Assembly: GCA_902461085.1 (NCBI GenBank)
Contig: CABPWH010000078.1
Location: forward strand, 1-8,069
Length of the DNA: 8,069 bases
Source of the DNA: an uncultured Collinsella sp.
GTDB taxonomy: Bacteria; Actinomycetota; Coriobacteriia; Coriobacteriales; Coriobacteriaceae
Direction of reading: 5' to 3'
A program made the translations under genes and the position numbers. Below are positions 1 to 6,385 of this stretch, piece after piece; position 1 is the stretch's first letter, and every line of letters begins with the position of its first letter. The notes below the pieces were generated by a model that was not told the DNA's origin, did no database searches, and saw nothing but the letters and a program-made list of their open reading frames with translations.

Positions 1-200
1 GGCCGAGGCCTGGTGGGGGGGTCGCTCCGGCAACCCCGCGGCCCGCCGATGCAATACGCCTCGTCGGCAAGCTGCACGTGTAGCGCGTCCGCATCGGCCG
101 TGGAATAAACGGCGACGGTCTTGATGCCCATATCGCGGCACGCGCGGATAACACGCACCGCGACTTCTCCGCGGTTGGCGATGAGCACTTTGTCGAACAT
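1..200 (-). CDS. accC: Biotin carboxylase subunit of acetyl-CoA carboxylase, N-terminal fragment
   Basis: AccC carboxylates the biotin carried by AccB, using ATP and bicarbonate, in the first step of acetyl-CoA carboxylase. Only the first 66 codons are in the window; the gene runs off the left edge. The ATG at 200-198 has an AAGGAAGG ribosome site 4 bases upstream and lies 10 bases after the fabZ stop. The start MFDKVLIANRGEVAVRVIRA and the later HVQLADEAYCIGGPR are the typical N-terminal biotin-carboxylase fold. After residue 55 (positions 35 to 1) the reading frame no longer resembles the family: it gives a run of Cys, Arg and Pro, although an alternative frame ends in a plausible QASA. This is probably a sequencing or assembly defect at a contig edge, not a real change. 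Family assignment is firm; the last 11 codons should not be trusted. Confidence 0.93.
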   Translation of the reverse strand, partial: MFDKVLIANRGEVAVRVIRACRDMGIKTVAVYSTADADALHVQLADEAYCIGGPRGCRSDPPTRPR

Positions 201-210
201 GAAGCCTTCC

Positions 211-633
211 TTAACTTTCGTGCATGAGTGCAAAAGACATATCGGCGCGGCAGCAAACCTCACCGTTGACGCTCGCAGTACCCGTCGCAAAGCGGAACGG
301 CCCGCGCGCACGCGTGATGGTGCACACCAGATCAACCGTGTCGCCCGGGCGCACCGGACGCTTAAAGCGCACCTTGTCCAGACTCGTGTAGAACGGCGTC
401 GCACCACGCGCCTCCTCATCGCCCATCAGCAGCACGCAGCAGTTCTGGGCGAGCATCTCGCACTGAATCACGCCGGGGACCACCGGGTTTCCCGGAAAAT
501 GCCCCTGCAAAAAGTATTCGTCGCCCGTAATCGTGATCTTGCCGTGGGCCTCGTCGCCCACCAGCTCGGCTTCGTCGAGCAAAAGCATCGGCTCGCGATG
601 CGGTAACAGCTTCTTGAGCTCTTCTTTGTTCAT
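211..633 (-). CDS. fabZ: 3-hydroxyacyl-ACP dehydratase FabZ
   Basis: FabZ removes water from 3-hydroxyacyl-ACP to give trans-2-enoyl-ACP, the third step of the FAS II elongation cycle, in the cytoplasm. The protein is 140 residues, normal for the family. It has the N-terminal LLPHREPMLLLDEA segment (residues 9-22) and the hot-dog-fold active site HFPGNPVVPGVIQCEMLAQ, with catalytic His45 and Glu59. I chose the ATG at 633-631 because AGGTGA (644-639), overlapping the accB stop, sits 5 bases upstream. A GTG at 642, directly after the accB stop, would add three residues (MIF) but would lie inside that ribosome site. The gene is between accB and accC, so dehydratase and carboxylase subunits are made from one message. 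FabZ is preferred over FabA by length and by the fab cluster context; whether this enzyme also isomerises to make unsaturated fatty acids cannot be read from sequence. Confidence 0.96.
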   Translation of the reverse strand: MNKEELKKLLPHREPMLLLDEAELVGDEAHGKITITGDEYFLQGHFPGNPVVPGVIQCEMLAQNCCVLLMGDEEARGATPFYTSLDKVRFKRPVRPGDTVDLVCTITRARGPFRFATGTASVNGEVCCRADMSFALMHES

Positions 634-642
634 GAATATCAC

Positions 643-1116
643 CTATCCGATCCTCATGAGGCAGCTGCCAAACTCCACGAGGTCGCCGTCGGCCACGCAG
701 ATCTCGAGCACCTCGCCATCCGCCTCTGCCGTCACCTCGTTGAGAACCTTCATGGCCTCGATGATGCAGAGGGTCTCGCCGGCCTTGACCTTAGAGCCCA
801 CGTGCACAAACGGCTCGTCGCCCGGCGCCGGGGCAGCATAGAAAACGCCGACCATGGGAGCGGTCACCTCGGTGCCCTTGGGCTCCGGTGCGGCGGCAGG
901 CGCCTGCGCGGCGGGCTCCGGTGCGGCAGGCGCGACTGTGGGAGCTGCAACTGGAGCGGCCATAGCGCTCGGCATGGGCATGGGCACGGCAACCGGCTGT
1001 GCGGCGCTCGCGCGCTCGAGTTCGACCGCGGTGCCATCGGGCTCCTCAACGCGCACGCGCGTGAGGCCACGGTCCTCCATCACATCGGCTATCTCGGCAA
1101 GTCTTTTGGAATCCAT
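643..1116 (-). CDS. accB: Biotin carboxyl carrier protein of acetyl-CoA carboxylase
   Basis: AccB (BCCP) carries biotin between the biotin carboxylase and the carboxyltransferase of acetyl-CoA carboxylase. It has 157 residues in three parts: a short N-terminal helical domain (about 1-36), a flexible linker rich in Ala and Pro (about 38-80), and a C-terminal biotinyl domain (82-157). The biotin site EAMKVLNEV places the modified lysine at Lys123. The thumb segment APAPGDEPFV (residues 95-104), typical of AccB and absent from many other biotinyl domains, is present. The ATG at 1116 is 3 bases after the fabF stop, and its GAGGAG ribosome site lies inside the last codons of fabF, so translation is probably coupled. 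The probable modifying enzyme, BirA, is encoded in the same window at 6497-7273. Confidence 0.97.
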   Translation of the reverse strand: MDSKRLAEIADVMEDRGLTRVRVEEPDGTAVELERASAAQPVAVPMPMPSAMAAPVAAPTVAPAAPEPAAQAPAAAPEPKGTEVTAPMVGVFYAAPAPGDEPFVHVGSKVKAGETLCIIEAMKVLNEVTAEADGEVLEICVADGDLVEFGSCLMRIG

Positions 1117-1119
1117 GCT

Positions 1120-2367
1120 CTAGCTCCTCGTATATCTACGCAGCGCGATGGCGGCGTTGTGCCCGCCAAAGCCCAGGTTGGTCGAAAGCGCCCAGGTAAG
1201 GTCGGCGCGAACTGCGCGATTGGGCGTGTAGTCAAGATCGCAGGCGGGATCGGGCGTGCGGTAGTTAATGGTCGGCGGCACCACGCCCTGCTCGAGCGCC
1301 ATGGCGCAGGCCATGACCTCGATGGCACCCGTGGCACCGATCATGTGGCCGGTCATCGACTTAGTCGACGAGACGTGCGCGGCGCGCGCCGCGTCCTCGC
1401 CGAGCGCACGCTTAATGCCCGCCGTCTCAGACGAATCGTTGAGCTTGGTCGAGGTGCCGTGGGCATTGATGTAGAGACCCTCGGAAGGCTTGACGTCACC
1501 CTCGGCAACCGCCAGCGATATCGCGCGGGCAATGCCGGCAGCCTCGGGATCGGGGCTCGTGATGTGATAGGCATCATCGGTGTTGCCGTAGCCCACGACC
1601 TCGGCATAAATGTGCGCACCGCGCGCCTGCGCATGTTCCATGCTCTCGAGCACGAGCACGCAGGCGCCCTCGCCCATCACAAAGCCGTCGCGGTCTGCAT
1701 CGAACGGACGGCAGGCCGTCGCGGGATCGGGGTTGGTGGTCAATGCGCGGCAGGACGTAAAGCCCGCAACGGCATCGGGGATAATTGCGGCCTCGGCGCC
1801 GCCGGCGAGGATCGCGTCGGCATAGCCGTGCTTGATGGCGCGGAACGCCTCGCCCACCGCATGGGCCGAGGTTGCGCACGCGGTCACCACGGGCAGGGTC
1901 GGGCCCTTTGCCTTGTGGCGGATTGCGATATTGCCCGATGCCATGTTGGGGATCATCATCGCGATCATATAGGGCGATGCGCGGCGGGGCCCACGTTCGG
2001 CAATCGTATGGACGTTGTCGACGAGCGTCGTCATGCCGCCCACGCCTGAACCCACGTAGACGCCCAGGCGCTCGCGATCAATGGCGCCCTCGACATCAAA
2101 GCCCGCATCGTGCATGGCCTCGTCCGACGCTGCCAGGGCAAACTGGACGCAGGGGTCCAGGTGCTTGGCGTCACGCTTGCCAAAGTACTCGTTGCCGTCA
2201 AAGCCCTTGACCTCGGCCGCCACCTTAACGGCAAACGCATCGGTATCGAAGTGCGTGATCGGGCCGATGCCGCACGTGCCGGCGCACATTGCCGCCCAGG
2301 TGGCAAGCGCGGTGTTGCCGAGCGGCGATACGGCACCGATGCCGGTGATTGCAACTCTCTGTTCCAT
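1120..2367 (-). CDS. fabF: 3-oxoacyl-ACP synthase II (KAS II)
   Basis: FabF condenses malonyl-ACP with acyl-ACP, releasing CO2, and drives each elongation round. The 415-residue protein has the thiolase-fold Cys-His-His triad: Cys164 in VTACATSAH, His303 in NAHGTSTKLND and His341 in KSMTGHMIGATGA, with the C-terminal glycine-rich LGFGGHNAA (residues 398-406). The spacing between these residues is as in well-studied FabF enzymes. I chose the ATG at 2367 (MEQRVAITGIG) because GAGGAG lies 6 bases upstream; an ATG at 2370 directly before it is only 3 bases from that site, and a TTG at 2385 lies upstream of the site. This is the only elongating ketoacyl synthase in the window, so it may serve both FabB-like and FabF-like roles here; that is inference. 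It is 39 bases downstream of fabG. Confidence 0.97.
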   Translation of the reverse strand: MEQRVAITGIGAVSPLGNTALATWAAMCAGTCGIGPITHFDTDAFAVKVAAEVKGFDGNEYFGKRDAKHLDPCVQFALAASDEAMHDAGFDVEGAIDRERLGVYVGSGVGGMTTLVDNVHTIAERGPRRASPYMIAMMIPNMASGNIAIRHKAKGPTLPVVTACATSAHAVGEAFRAIKHGYADAILAGGAEAAIIPDAVAGFTSCRALTTNPDPATACRPFDADRDGFVMGEGACVLVLESMEHAQARGAHIYAEVVGYGNTDDAYHITSPDPEAAGIARAISLAVAEGDVKPSEGLYINAHGTSTKLNDSSETAGIKRALGEDAARAAHVSSTKSMTGHMIGATGAIEVMACAMALEQGVVPPTINYRTPDPACDLDYTPNRAVRADLTWALSTNLGFGGHNAAIALRRYTRS

Positions 2368-2406
2368 CATGGTCTCCTCATCCAAGCCGTTCTTCGGCTC
2401 TGGTTT

Positions 2407-3180
2407 CTACATCGCCATTCCGCCGTCGACGCGCACGACCTCGCCCGTAATGTAGGCAGCCGCATCGCTCGCTAAAAAGCGCACCACACCGGCCACCTCC
2501 TCGGGCTGCGCCATACGCTTAAGGGGAATCTGCTCCTCGGTTGCCGCACGCACCTTCTCAGAGAGCTTTGCCGTCATATCGGTCTCGACAAACCCGGGGG
2601 CGACCGCGTTCACTCGTACGCCGCGGGGCGCAAGCTCGCGCGCCACCGCCTTGGTCAGACCGATCACGCCCGCCTTGGAGGCAGCGTAGTTGGCCTGCCC
2701 GGCATTGCCCATCAGGCCCACAACCGAGCTCATGTTGATGACGCAACCGCCGCGCTGGCGCATAAAGGTCTTGGTGAGCGCGCGCGTCGTATTGAACGTG
2801 CCCTTGAGATTGACATCGAGCACGCGGTCGAAGGCATCGTCGCCCATACGCATGAGCAGGCCATCGCGGGTGATGCCGGCGTTGTTGACGAGCGCCCAAA
2901 TGGAGCCAAAGTCGTTGAGGAGCGTCTCCACGCATGTGTTGACGGCGGCGGGGTCGGCCACGTCACATTGATATGCGCGCGCCGTGGCGCCAGCCGCCTC
3001 GCAGGCCTCGCACGTCTCGCGCGCCGCATCGACGCTGCCGGCATAGACGACGGCGATATCAAAGCCGTCCTCCGCCAGACCGACAGCGCAGGCGCGGCCG
3101 ATACCCCGCGAGCCGCCCGTGACCAGTGCCACGCGACGTGAGTCGTTGCGCTCGAGCGCGGCGTTGTTCAAGTTGCCCAT
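2407..3180 (-). CDS. fabG: 3-oxoacyl-ACP reductase FabG
   Basis: FabG reduces 3-oxoacyl-ACP to 3-hydroxyacyl-ACP with NADPH. It is a classical short-chain dehydrogenase of 257 residues. The nucleotide-binding TGGSRGIG is at 21-28, the structural NNAG at 99-102, and the active-site set is Asn124, Ser152, Tyr165 and Lys169 (Tyr and Lys in QANYAASKAG). The FabG-type C terminus YITGEVVRVDGGMAM is complete. The N terminus (MGNLNNAALERNDSR) is about ten residues longer than in many FabG proteins before the first beta strand. The ATG at 3180 is nevertheless supported by AAAGGA 5 bases upstream, and no better-placed in-frame start was seen. It lies 30 bases after fabD and 39 bases before fabF. The SDR family is large, but the position inside the fab cluster makes the FabG call secure. 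Confidence 0.96.
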   Translation of the reverse strand: MGNLNNAALERNDSRRVALVTGGSRGIGRACAVGLAEDGFDIAVVYAGSVDAARETCEACEAAGATARAYQCDVADPAAVNTCVETLLNDFGSIWALVNNAGITRDGLLMRMGDDAFDRVLDVNLKGTFNTTRALTKTFMRQRGGCVINMSSVVGLMGNAGQANYAASKAGVIGLTKAVARELAPRGVRVNAVAPGFVETDMTAKLSEKVRAATEEQIPLKRMAQPEEVAGVVRFLASDAAAYITGEVVRVDGGMAM

Positions 3181-3210
3181 GTCATTCCTTTCGGGTTACA
3201 GCCCTGTGGA

Positions 3211-4137
3211 CTATGCGAGCTCGTCGGCAATAGCTGCGACCTGCTCGGCCGTTTCGCACGAATACACACGAACGTCGCTCAGCGTACGCTTGACCAAGCC
3301 GGACAGCGTTTTGCCGGGACCGACCTCAATAAACGTGTCGATGCCTTGATCCTGCAGAGCATGCAGCGTGTCGACCCAGCGCACGGCATGACTCAACTGG
3401 TTGGCCAGCACCTCCGATGCCGCCTGTGGGTCGACCGGATAGGGCGCCGCCGTCATATTTGCCATAACAGGAATGAGCAACGGGGACGGCGCGTGACCGG
3501 CTTGGATATACGTCGCCAGCCCCTCAGTCGCCTCGGCCATATAGGGGCTATGGAATGCACCCGACACCGCGACCTTCATGGCGCGACCGCCAGCCTCTTT
3601 TACCAGGACGTCGAGGGTCTGCAACGCATCGGGCGCTCCGGCCACAACCGTCTGCTGGGGACTGTTGTAGTTGACCGGCCAGCAATCCTCGCCGGCCTGT
3701 TTTGCCAGGCCCTCGACTTGCGCCGCATCGAGCTTGATGACGGCGCGCATGCCGCCCGGATGGCGCTCGGCAGCCGCGGCCATCAGCGCCGCACGCTCGC
3801 ACACGAGCTCAAAGCCCGCTCGCGTATCGAACGCCCCCGCAAAGGTGAGCGCGGCGACCTCGCCCAGCGAGAATCCCGCACAGGCGGCAGGCACCACGCC
3901 GCGCTCGCGCAGGGCGACGGCGACAGCCAAGTCGTGCACGAACACGCAAGGCTGCGTGTTCTCGGTCTGCGAGAGCTCCTCTTTCGAGGCGCTCCGGCAC
4001 TGCTCGCTGGTCCCCGGGCGCGCCTCGTCAGCAATGGCGAACACCTCGGCAGCCGCCGGCGATGCTTCGATGAGATCGACGCCCATCGCGGGATGCTGGG
4101 CACCCTGACCGGCAAACAGAAACGCTACGCTACCCAT
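3211..4137 (-). CDS. fabD: Malonyl-CoA:ACP transacylase FabD
   Basis: FabD moves malonate from CoA to acyl carrier protein, supplying the extender unit for FabH and FabF. The 308-residue protein starts with FLFAGQGAQ (Gln11 near the oxyanion hole) and has the nucleophile elbow GFSLGEVAAL with Ser90. Arg115 (in CERAALM) should hold the malonyl carboxylate, and His196 in GAFHSPYM completes the active site. The C-terminal FIEVGPGKTLSGLVKR (269-284) is typical. The usual His before the serine (GHSLG) is Phe here; other FabD proteins vary at this place. The ATG at 4137 lies inside the last codons of fabK (13-base overlap), with AAGGG 9 bases upstream, which suggests translational coupling. The frame stays open for 34 codons upstream of this start, but that stretch is basic, unlike FabD, and lies over fabK. 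Confidence 0.96.
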   Translation of the reverse strand: MGSVAFLFAGQGAQHPAMGVDLIEASPAAAEVFAIADEARPGTSEQCRSASKEELSQTENTQPCVFVHDLAVAVALRERGVVPAACAGFSLGEVAALTFAGAFDTRAGFELVCERAALMAAAAERHPGGMRAVIKLDAAQVEGLAKQAGEDCWPVNYNSPQQTVVAGAPDALQTLDVLVKEAGGRAMKVAVSGAFHSPYMAEATEGLATYIQAGHAPSPLLIPVMANMTAAPYPVDPQAASEVLANQLSHAVRWVDTLHALQDQGIDTFIEVGPGKTLSGLVKRTLSDVRVYSCETAEQVAAIADELA

Positions 4138-5069
4138 GCGGACGCACCCTTCAGGACATGCTCGGCGCCAACGACCAGATCGTCGACGATTTCGCGTGCG
4201 CTCTGGCGTTTGTTGACCATACCAGCAATCTGTCCGCACAAATACGAACCCTCTTCGTAATTACCGTCCTTGGCGGCCTTACGAAGCGCGCCCGCGCCCA
4301 TGGCCCCGAGCTTCTCGGGGCTTGCGCCCGCCGCCTCGTTCTTGGCATACGCGTTGGTGAAGGGGCTCTTGAGGGCGCGAACCGGATGTCCCGTCGAGCG
4401 ACCGGTCGCACGCGTCGACGTGTCGCCTGCCTTGAGCACCAGCTCTTTGTACTGTTCGGATACGGTGCACTCGTTTGCGACCAGAAAGCGTGTTCCCACC
4501 TGGACGCCGGCAGCGCCGAGCATAAAGGCGGCCGCCACACCGCGGCCATCGGCGATGCCGCCAGCCGCAACCACGGGAATATCGACCGCATCGACGACCT
4601 GCGGGACAAGTGCCATCGTCGAGGTCTCGCCAATATGGCCGCCCGATTCGGTGCCCTCGGCAACAACCGCCGTAGCTCCACGACGCGCCACGAGGCGCGC
4701 CAACGCCACCGAAGCAACGACCGGGATGACCTTGATGCCAGCCTCGTTCCACGCCTTCATGTACTTGGTGGGATTGCCGGCACCGGTCACCACTACGGGC
4801 GCCTGCTCATCAATCACCACTTGTGCGACCTCGTCGACAAACGGGCTCATGAGCATAACGTTGACGCCAAAGGGCTTATCCGTCTTGGCGCGCAGCTCGT
4901 GAATCTGATCGCGCAGCCAGTTTGCGTCGGCATTCATGGCCGCGATAATGCCTAAGCCGCCTGCCTCGGACACAGCGGATGCCAACGAGGCGTCGGCAAT
5001 CCAGGCCATGCCACCCTGGAACACGGGCTTTTCGATGCCGAGCAAATCGCAGAGAGGAGACTTGAGCAT
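4125..5069 (-). CDS. fabK: FMN-dependent enoyl-ACP reductase FabK
   Basis: FabK performs the last step of each elongation round, reducing trans-2-enoyl-ACP to acyl-ACP with NAD(P)H through FMN. The 314-residue TIM-barrel protein belongs to the nitronate monooxygenase/FabK superfamily. It shows PVFQGGMAWIAD near the N terminus (15-26), the VVTGAGNP strand (93-100), the EGTESGGHIGE signature with His145 (138-148), and the phosphate-binding AAGGIADGRG (168-177) and GVQVGTRF (188-195). Direct neighbours acpP and fabD make FabK far more likely than nitronate monooxygenase. The start is either ATG 5069 (GGAG 8 bases upstream, chosen) or GTG 5072, which shares its G with the acpP stop codon. FabK is unrelated to FabI, so the usual FabI-inhibitor target is not what this cluster supplies. 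Confidence 0.95.
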   Translation of the reverse strand: MLKSPLCDLLGIEKPVFQGGMAWIADASLASAVSEAGGLGIIAAMNADANWLRDQIHELRAKTDKPFGVNVMLMSPFVDEVAQVVIDEQAPVVVTGAGNPTKYMKAWNEAGIKVIPVVASVALARLVARRGATAVVAEGTESGGHIGETSTMALVPQVVDAVDIPVVAAGGIADGRGVAAAFMLGAAGVQVGTRFLVANECTVSEQYKELVLKAGDTSTRATGRSTGHPVRALKSPFTNAYAKNEAAGASPEKLGAMGAGALRKAAKDGNYEEGSYLCGQIAGMVNKRQSAREIVDDLVVGAEHVLKGASAWVA

Positions 5070-5071
5070 CA

Positions 5072-5308
5072 CTACTTCTCCAATGCCGCCTCGACCGTAT
5101 CGACGAACTCGCCGACCGTCTTGGGGTTCTCCTCGGTATCGAGCTCAATGCCAAACTCGTCCTCGACGGCAACGAGGATCTCGACGGTACCCAGGCTGTC
5201 GAGGCCAATCTCCTCGAGCGTGGACTCGGGCTTCATCTCGACATCGTCAAGGCCGGCGGTCTCGCGGATAACGTCGCAAACGCGCTCGAAGGTCTTCTGA
5301 TCTGCCAT
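5072..5308 (-). CDS. acpP: Acyl carrier protein
   Basis: AcpP carries the growing acyl chain on a 4'-phosphopantetheine arm between the FAS II enzymes. It is a small acidic protein of 78 residues, the usual size. The attachment serine is Ser38 in EEIGLDSLGTVEI, at the start of helix II. The residue after DSL is Gly, where many acyl carrier proteins have Asp; the following TVE is conserved. The ATG at 5308 is chosen because AGGAG lies 7 bases upstream and translation from there gives the normal ACP N terminus; the longer open frame to 5347 adds a basic 13-residue stretch unlike ACP. It lies between fabH (52-base gap) and fabK (2-base gap). The wider gap, with its own strong ribosome site, may help acpP be made in excess. 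Confidence 0.97.
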   Translation of the reverse strand: MADQKTFERVCDVIRETAGLDDVEMKPESTLEEIGLDSLGTVEILVAVEDEFGIELDTEENPKTVGEFVDTVEAALEK

Positions 5309-5328
5309 GGTAGTTCTCCTTTGTTTGT

Positions 5329-5339
5329 GCCCCAGGGGC
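5329..5339. repeat. Short GC-rich inverted repeat between fabH and acpP
   Basis: GCCCCAGGGGC is a perfect palindrome around one central base, in the 52-base gap between the fabH stop and the acpP start. As RNA it could form only a 4-bp stem with a 3-base loop. On the operon strand it is followed by ACAAACAAAG, not by a U-run, so it is not an intrinsic terminator for this message. A role in mRNA processing or stability is possible but unproven. Confidence 0.3.
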
Positions 5340-5360
5340 GTTTTCATTTCCTATGTGCAA

Positions 5361-6320
5361 CTACTTCCAGCGAAGTAGATAGCCACCTACATCCAAGCCG
5401 GCGCCAAATCCGACCAGGGCGATGGTGTCGCCCGCGTGCAGCGCGCCGGTATTTGCCAGTCGATCGAGAGCAAGCGGAATACAGGCACTCGAGATGTTGC
5501 CGGTTTCACGCAACGTTCGGACCACACGGTCGTTCGGCACACCTAAGCGCTTGACCGCCTGACTTAAGATTCGTTCGTTAGCCTGATGGAATACAAAGTG
5601 GTCGATGTCCTCGACCGCGATGCTCGCGTCGCAGGCGAGCTTGTTGACCGTGTCGCAGATGGCATTGACGCCAAACTTGAAGACGCGACGGCCGTTCATG
5701 GAAAGCACGCTTTCGCAGTCCTGCGCCGTCTTATACGGCGAGGAGCCCGCCAATCCGGGGACGCGCAGTGTTTCGACGTCAGGCGACGTCGAAAGCTCAA
5801 CGGCAAGGGGGTTGTCTCCCCCAGCCCCTATCACTGCAGCGCCCGCGCCGTCGCCAAAGAGCACGCACGTGGCGCGGTCTGACCAGTCAAGGGCGCGCGT
5901 CATCTGCTCGGAGGCAACGACAAGCACATGCTTGGCTCGTCCTCGAGCGATATAGCCCTCGGCGACATCGAGCGCAAATACGAAGCCGGCACAAGCCGCC
6001 GAAACGTCGAAGGCTGGACATGTGGCATCCAGGCGCTCAGCAACGGCGCACGCTTCGGCGGGAACGAGATGATCGCCCGTCGTCGTCGAACAGACGATAA
6101 GATCCAGCTGATTCGCATCAATTCCGGACGTCCGGAGCGCTTGCTCGCTCGCTGCCACGGCAAGGTCGTCGAGTGACTCGGTGGTGCACACATGGCGGCT
6201 CTTGATCCCCGTGCGGGTAAAAATCCACTCATCCGAAGTATCGAGGAACTCGGACAGCTCGTCATTGGAAACACTGCGCTTAGGAAGCGCCGAGCCTGTT
6301 CCCAGTATCGTGAAACCCAT
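5361..6320 (-). CDS. fabH: 3-oxoacyl-ACP synthase III (KAS III)
   Basis: FabH starts fatty acid synthesis by condensing an acyl-CoA primer with malonyl-ACP. The 319-residue protein begins FTILGTGSALPKR, then has the DEWIFTRTGIKSR segment (30-42), which normally contacts CoA. The Cys-His-Asn triad is complete: Cys110 in SAACAGFVFAL, His245 in FVFHQANER and Asn275 in ETGNISS, ending in the glycine-rich LVGFGAGLDVGGYLLRW. The primer-pocket residue equivalent to Phe87 of the E. coli enzyme appears to be Val86. The ATG at 6320 is chosen because a full AAAGGAGG lies 6 bases upstream; the open frame upstream to 6449 merely reads through the operator-like repeats. It is the first gene of the fab operon, so expression of the whole pathway is likely set in the region just upstream. 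Confidence 0.96.
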   Translation of the reverse strand: MGFTILGTGSALPKRSVSNDELSEFLDTSDEWIFTRTGIKSRHVCTTESLDDLAVAASEQALRTSGIDANQLDLIVCSTTTGDHLVPAEACAVAERLDATCPAFDVSAACAGFVFALDVAEGYIARGRAKHVLVVASEQMTRALDWSDRATCVLFGDGAGAAVIGAGGDNPLAVELSTSPDVETLRVPGLAGSSPYKTAQDCESVLSMNGRRVFKFGVNAICDTVNKLACDASIAVEDIDHFVFHQANERILSQAVKRLGVPNDRVVRTLRETGNISSACIPLALDRLANTGALHAGDTIALVGFGAGLDVGGYLLRWK

Positions 6321-6337
6321 CACTAACCTCCTTTGAG

Positions 6338-6355
6338 TTGTTGACGTGTTTACAT
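6338..6355. promoter_or_regulatory. Operator-like repeat, copy A (near fabH)
   Basis: TTGTTGACGTGTTTACAT is one of two near-identical 18-bp sequences in the fabH/birA intergenic region; it differs from copy B at one base (T6351 versus A6399). The inner 16 bases form an imperfect inverted repeat, TGTTGACG facing TGTTTACA. It ends just upstream of the fabH ribosome site, where a bound protein would block transcription entering fabH. The sequence shows the repeat directly; the operator role is inference. Confidence 0.5.
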
Positions 6356-6375
6356 CGACCAAGAGAGGATAGCGC

Positions 6376-6381
6376 ATTTTA
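6376..6381 (-). promoter_or_regulatory. Possible -10 element for the fabH operon
   Basis: On the minus strand TAAAAT matches the sigma-70 -10 consensus at five of six bases and would start the message about 50 bases before the fabH ATG, between the two operator-like repeats. The -35 element is poor: at 16-base spacing it is ATGTTA (6403-6398), inside copy B. A weak divergent pair for birA on the plus strand, TAGTCA (6380-6385) and TTAAAT (6403-6408) with 17 bases between, would have copy B as its spacer. Neither promoter is certain. Confidence 0.3.
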
Positions 6382-6385
6382 GTCA

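Noticed and set aside
802..2049. Long plus-strand open frame (415 codons) opposite accB and fabF
   Set aside because: It is antisense to two intact conserved genes, its translation is rich in Arg, Gly and His with no recognisable domain, and such frames are expected opposite GC-rich genes.
3346..4260. Plus-strand open frame (304 codons) opposite fabD
   Set aside because: It is a shadow of fabD, has no domain character and no convincing ribosome site; fabD on the other strand has all its motifs.
4158..4955. Plus-strand open frame (265 codons) opposite fabK
   Set aside because: Same reasoning: antisense to a complete gene with a clear catalytic signature.
5329..5345. Intrinsic terminator between acpP and fabH
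   Set aside because: The hairpin is very short, and the only T-run (GTTTTC) follows it on the plus strand, opposite to the operon.
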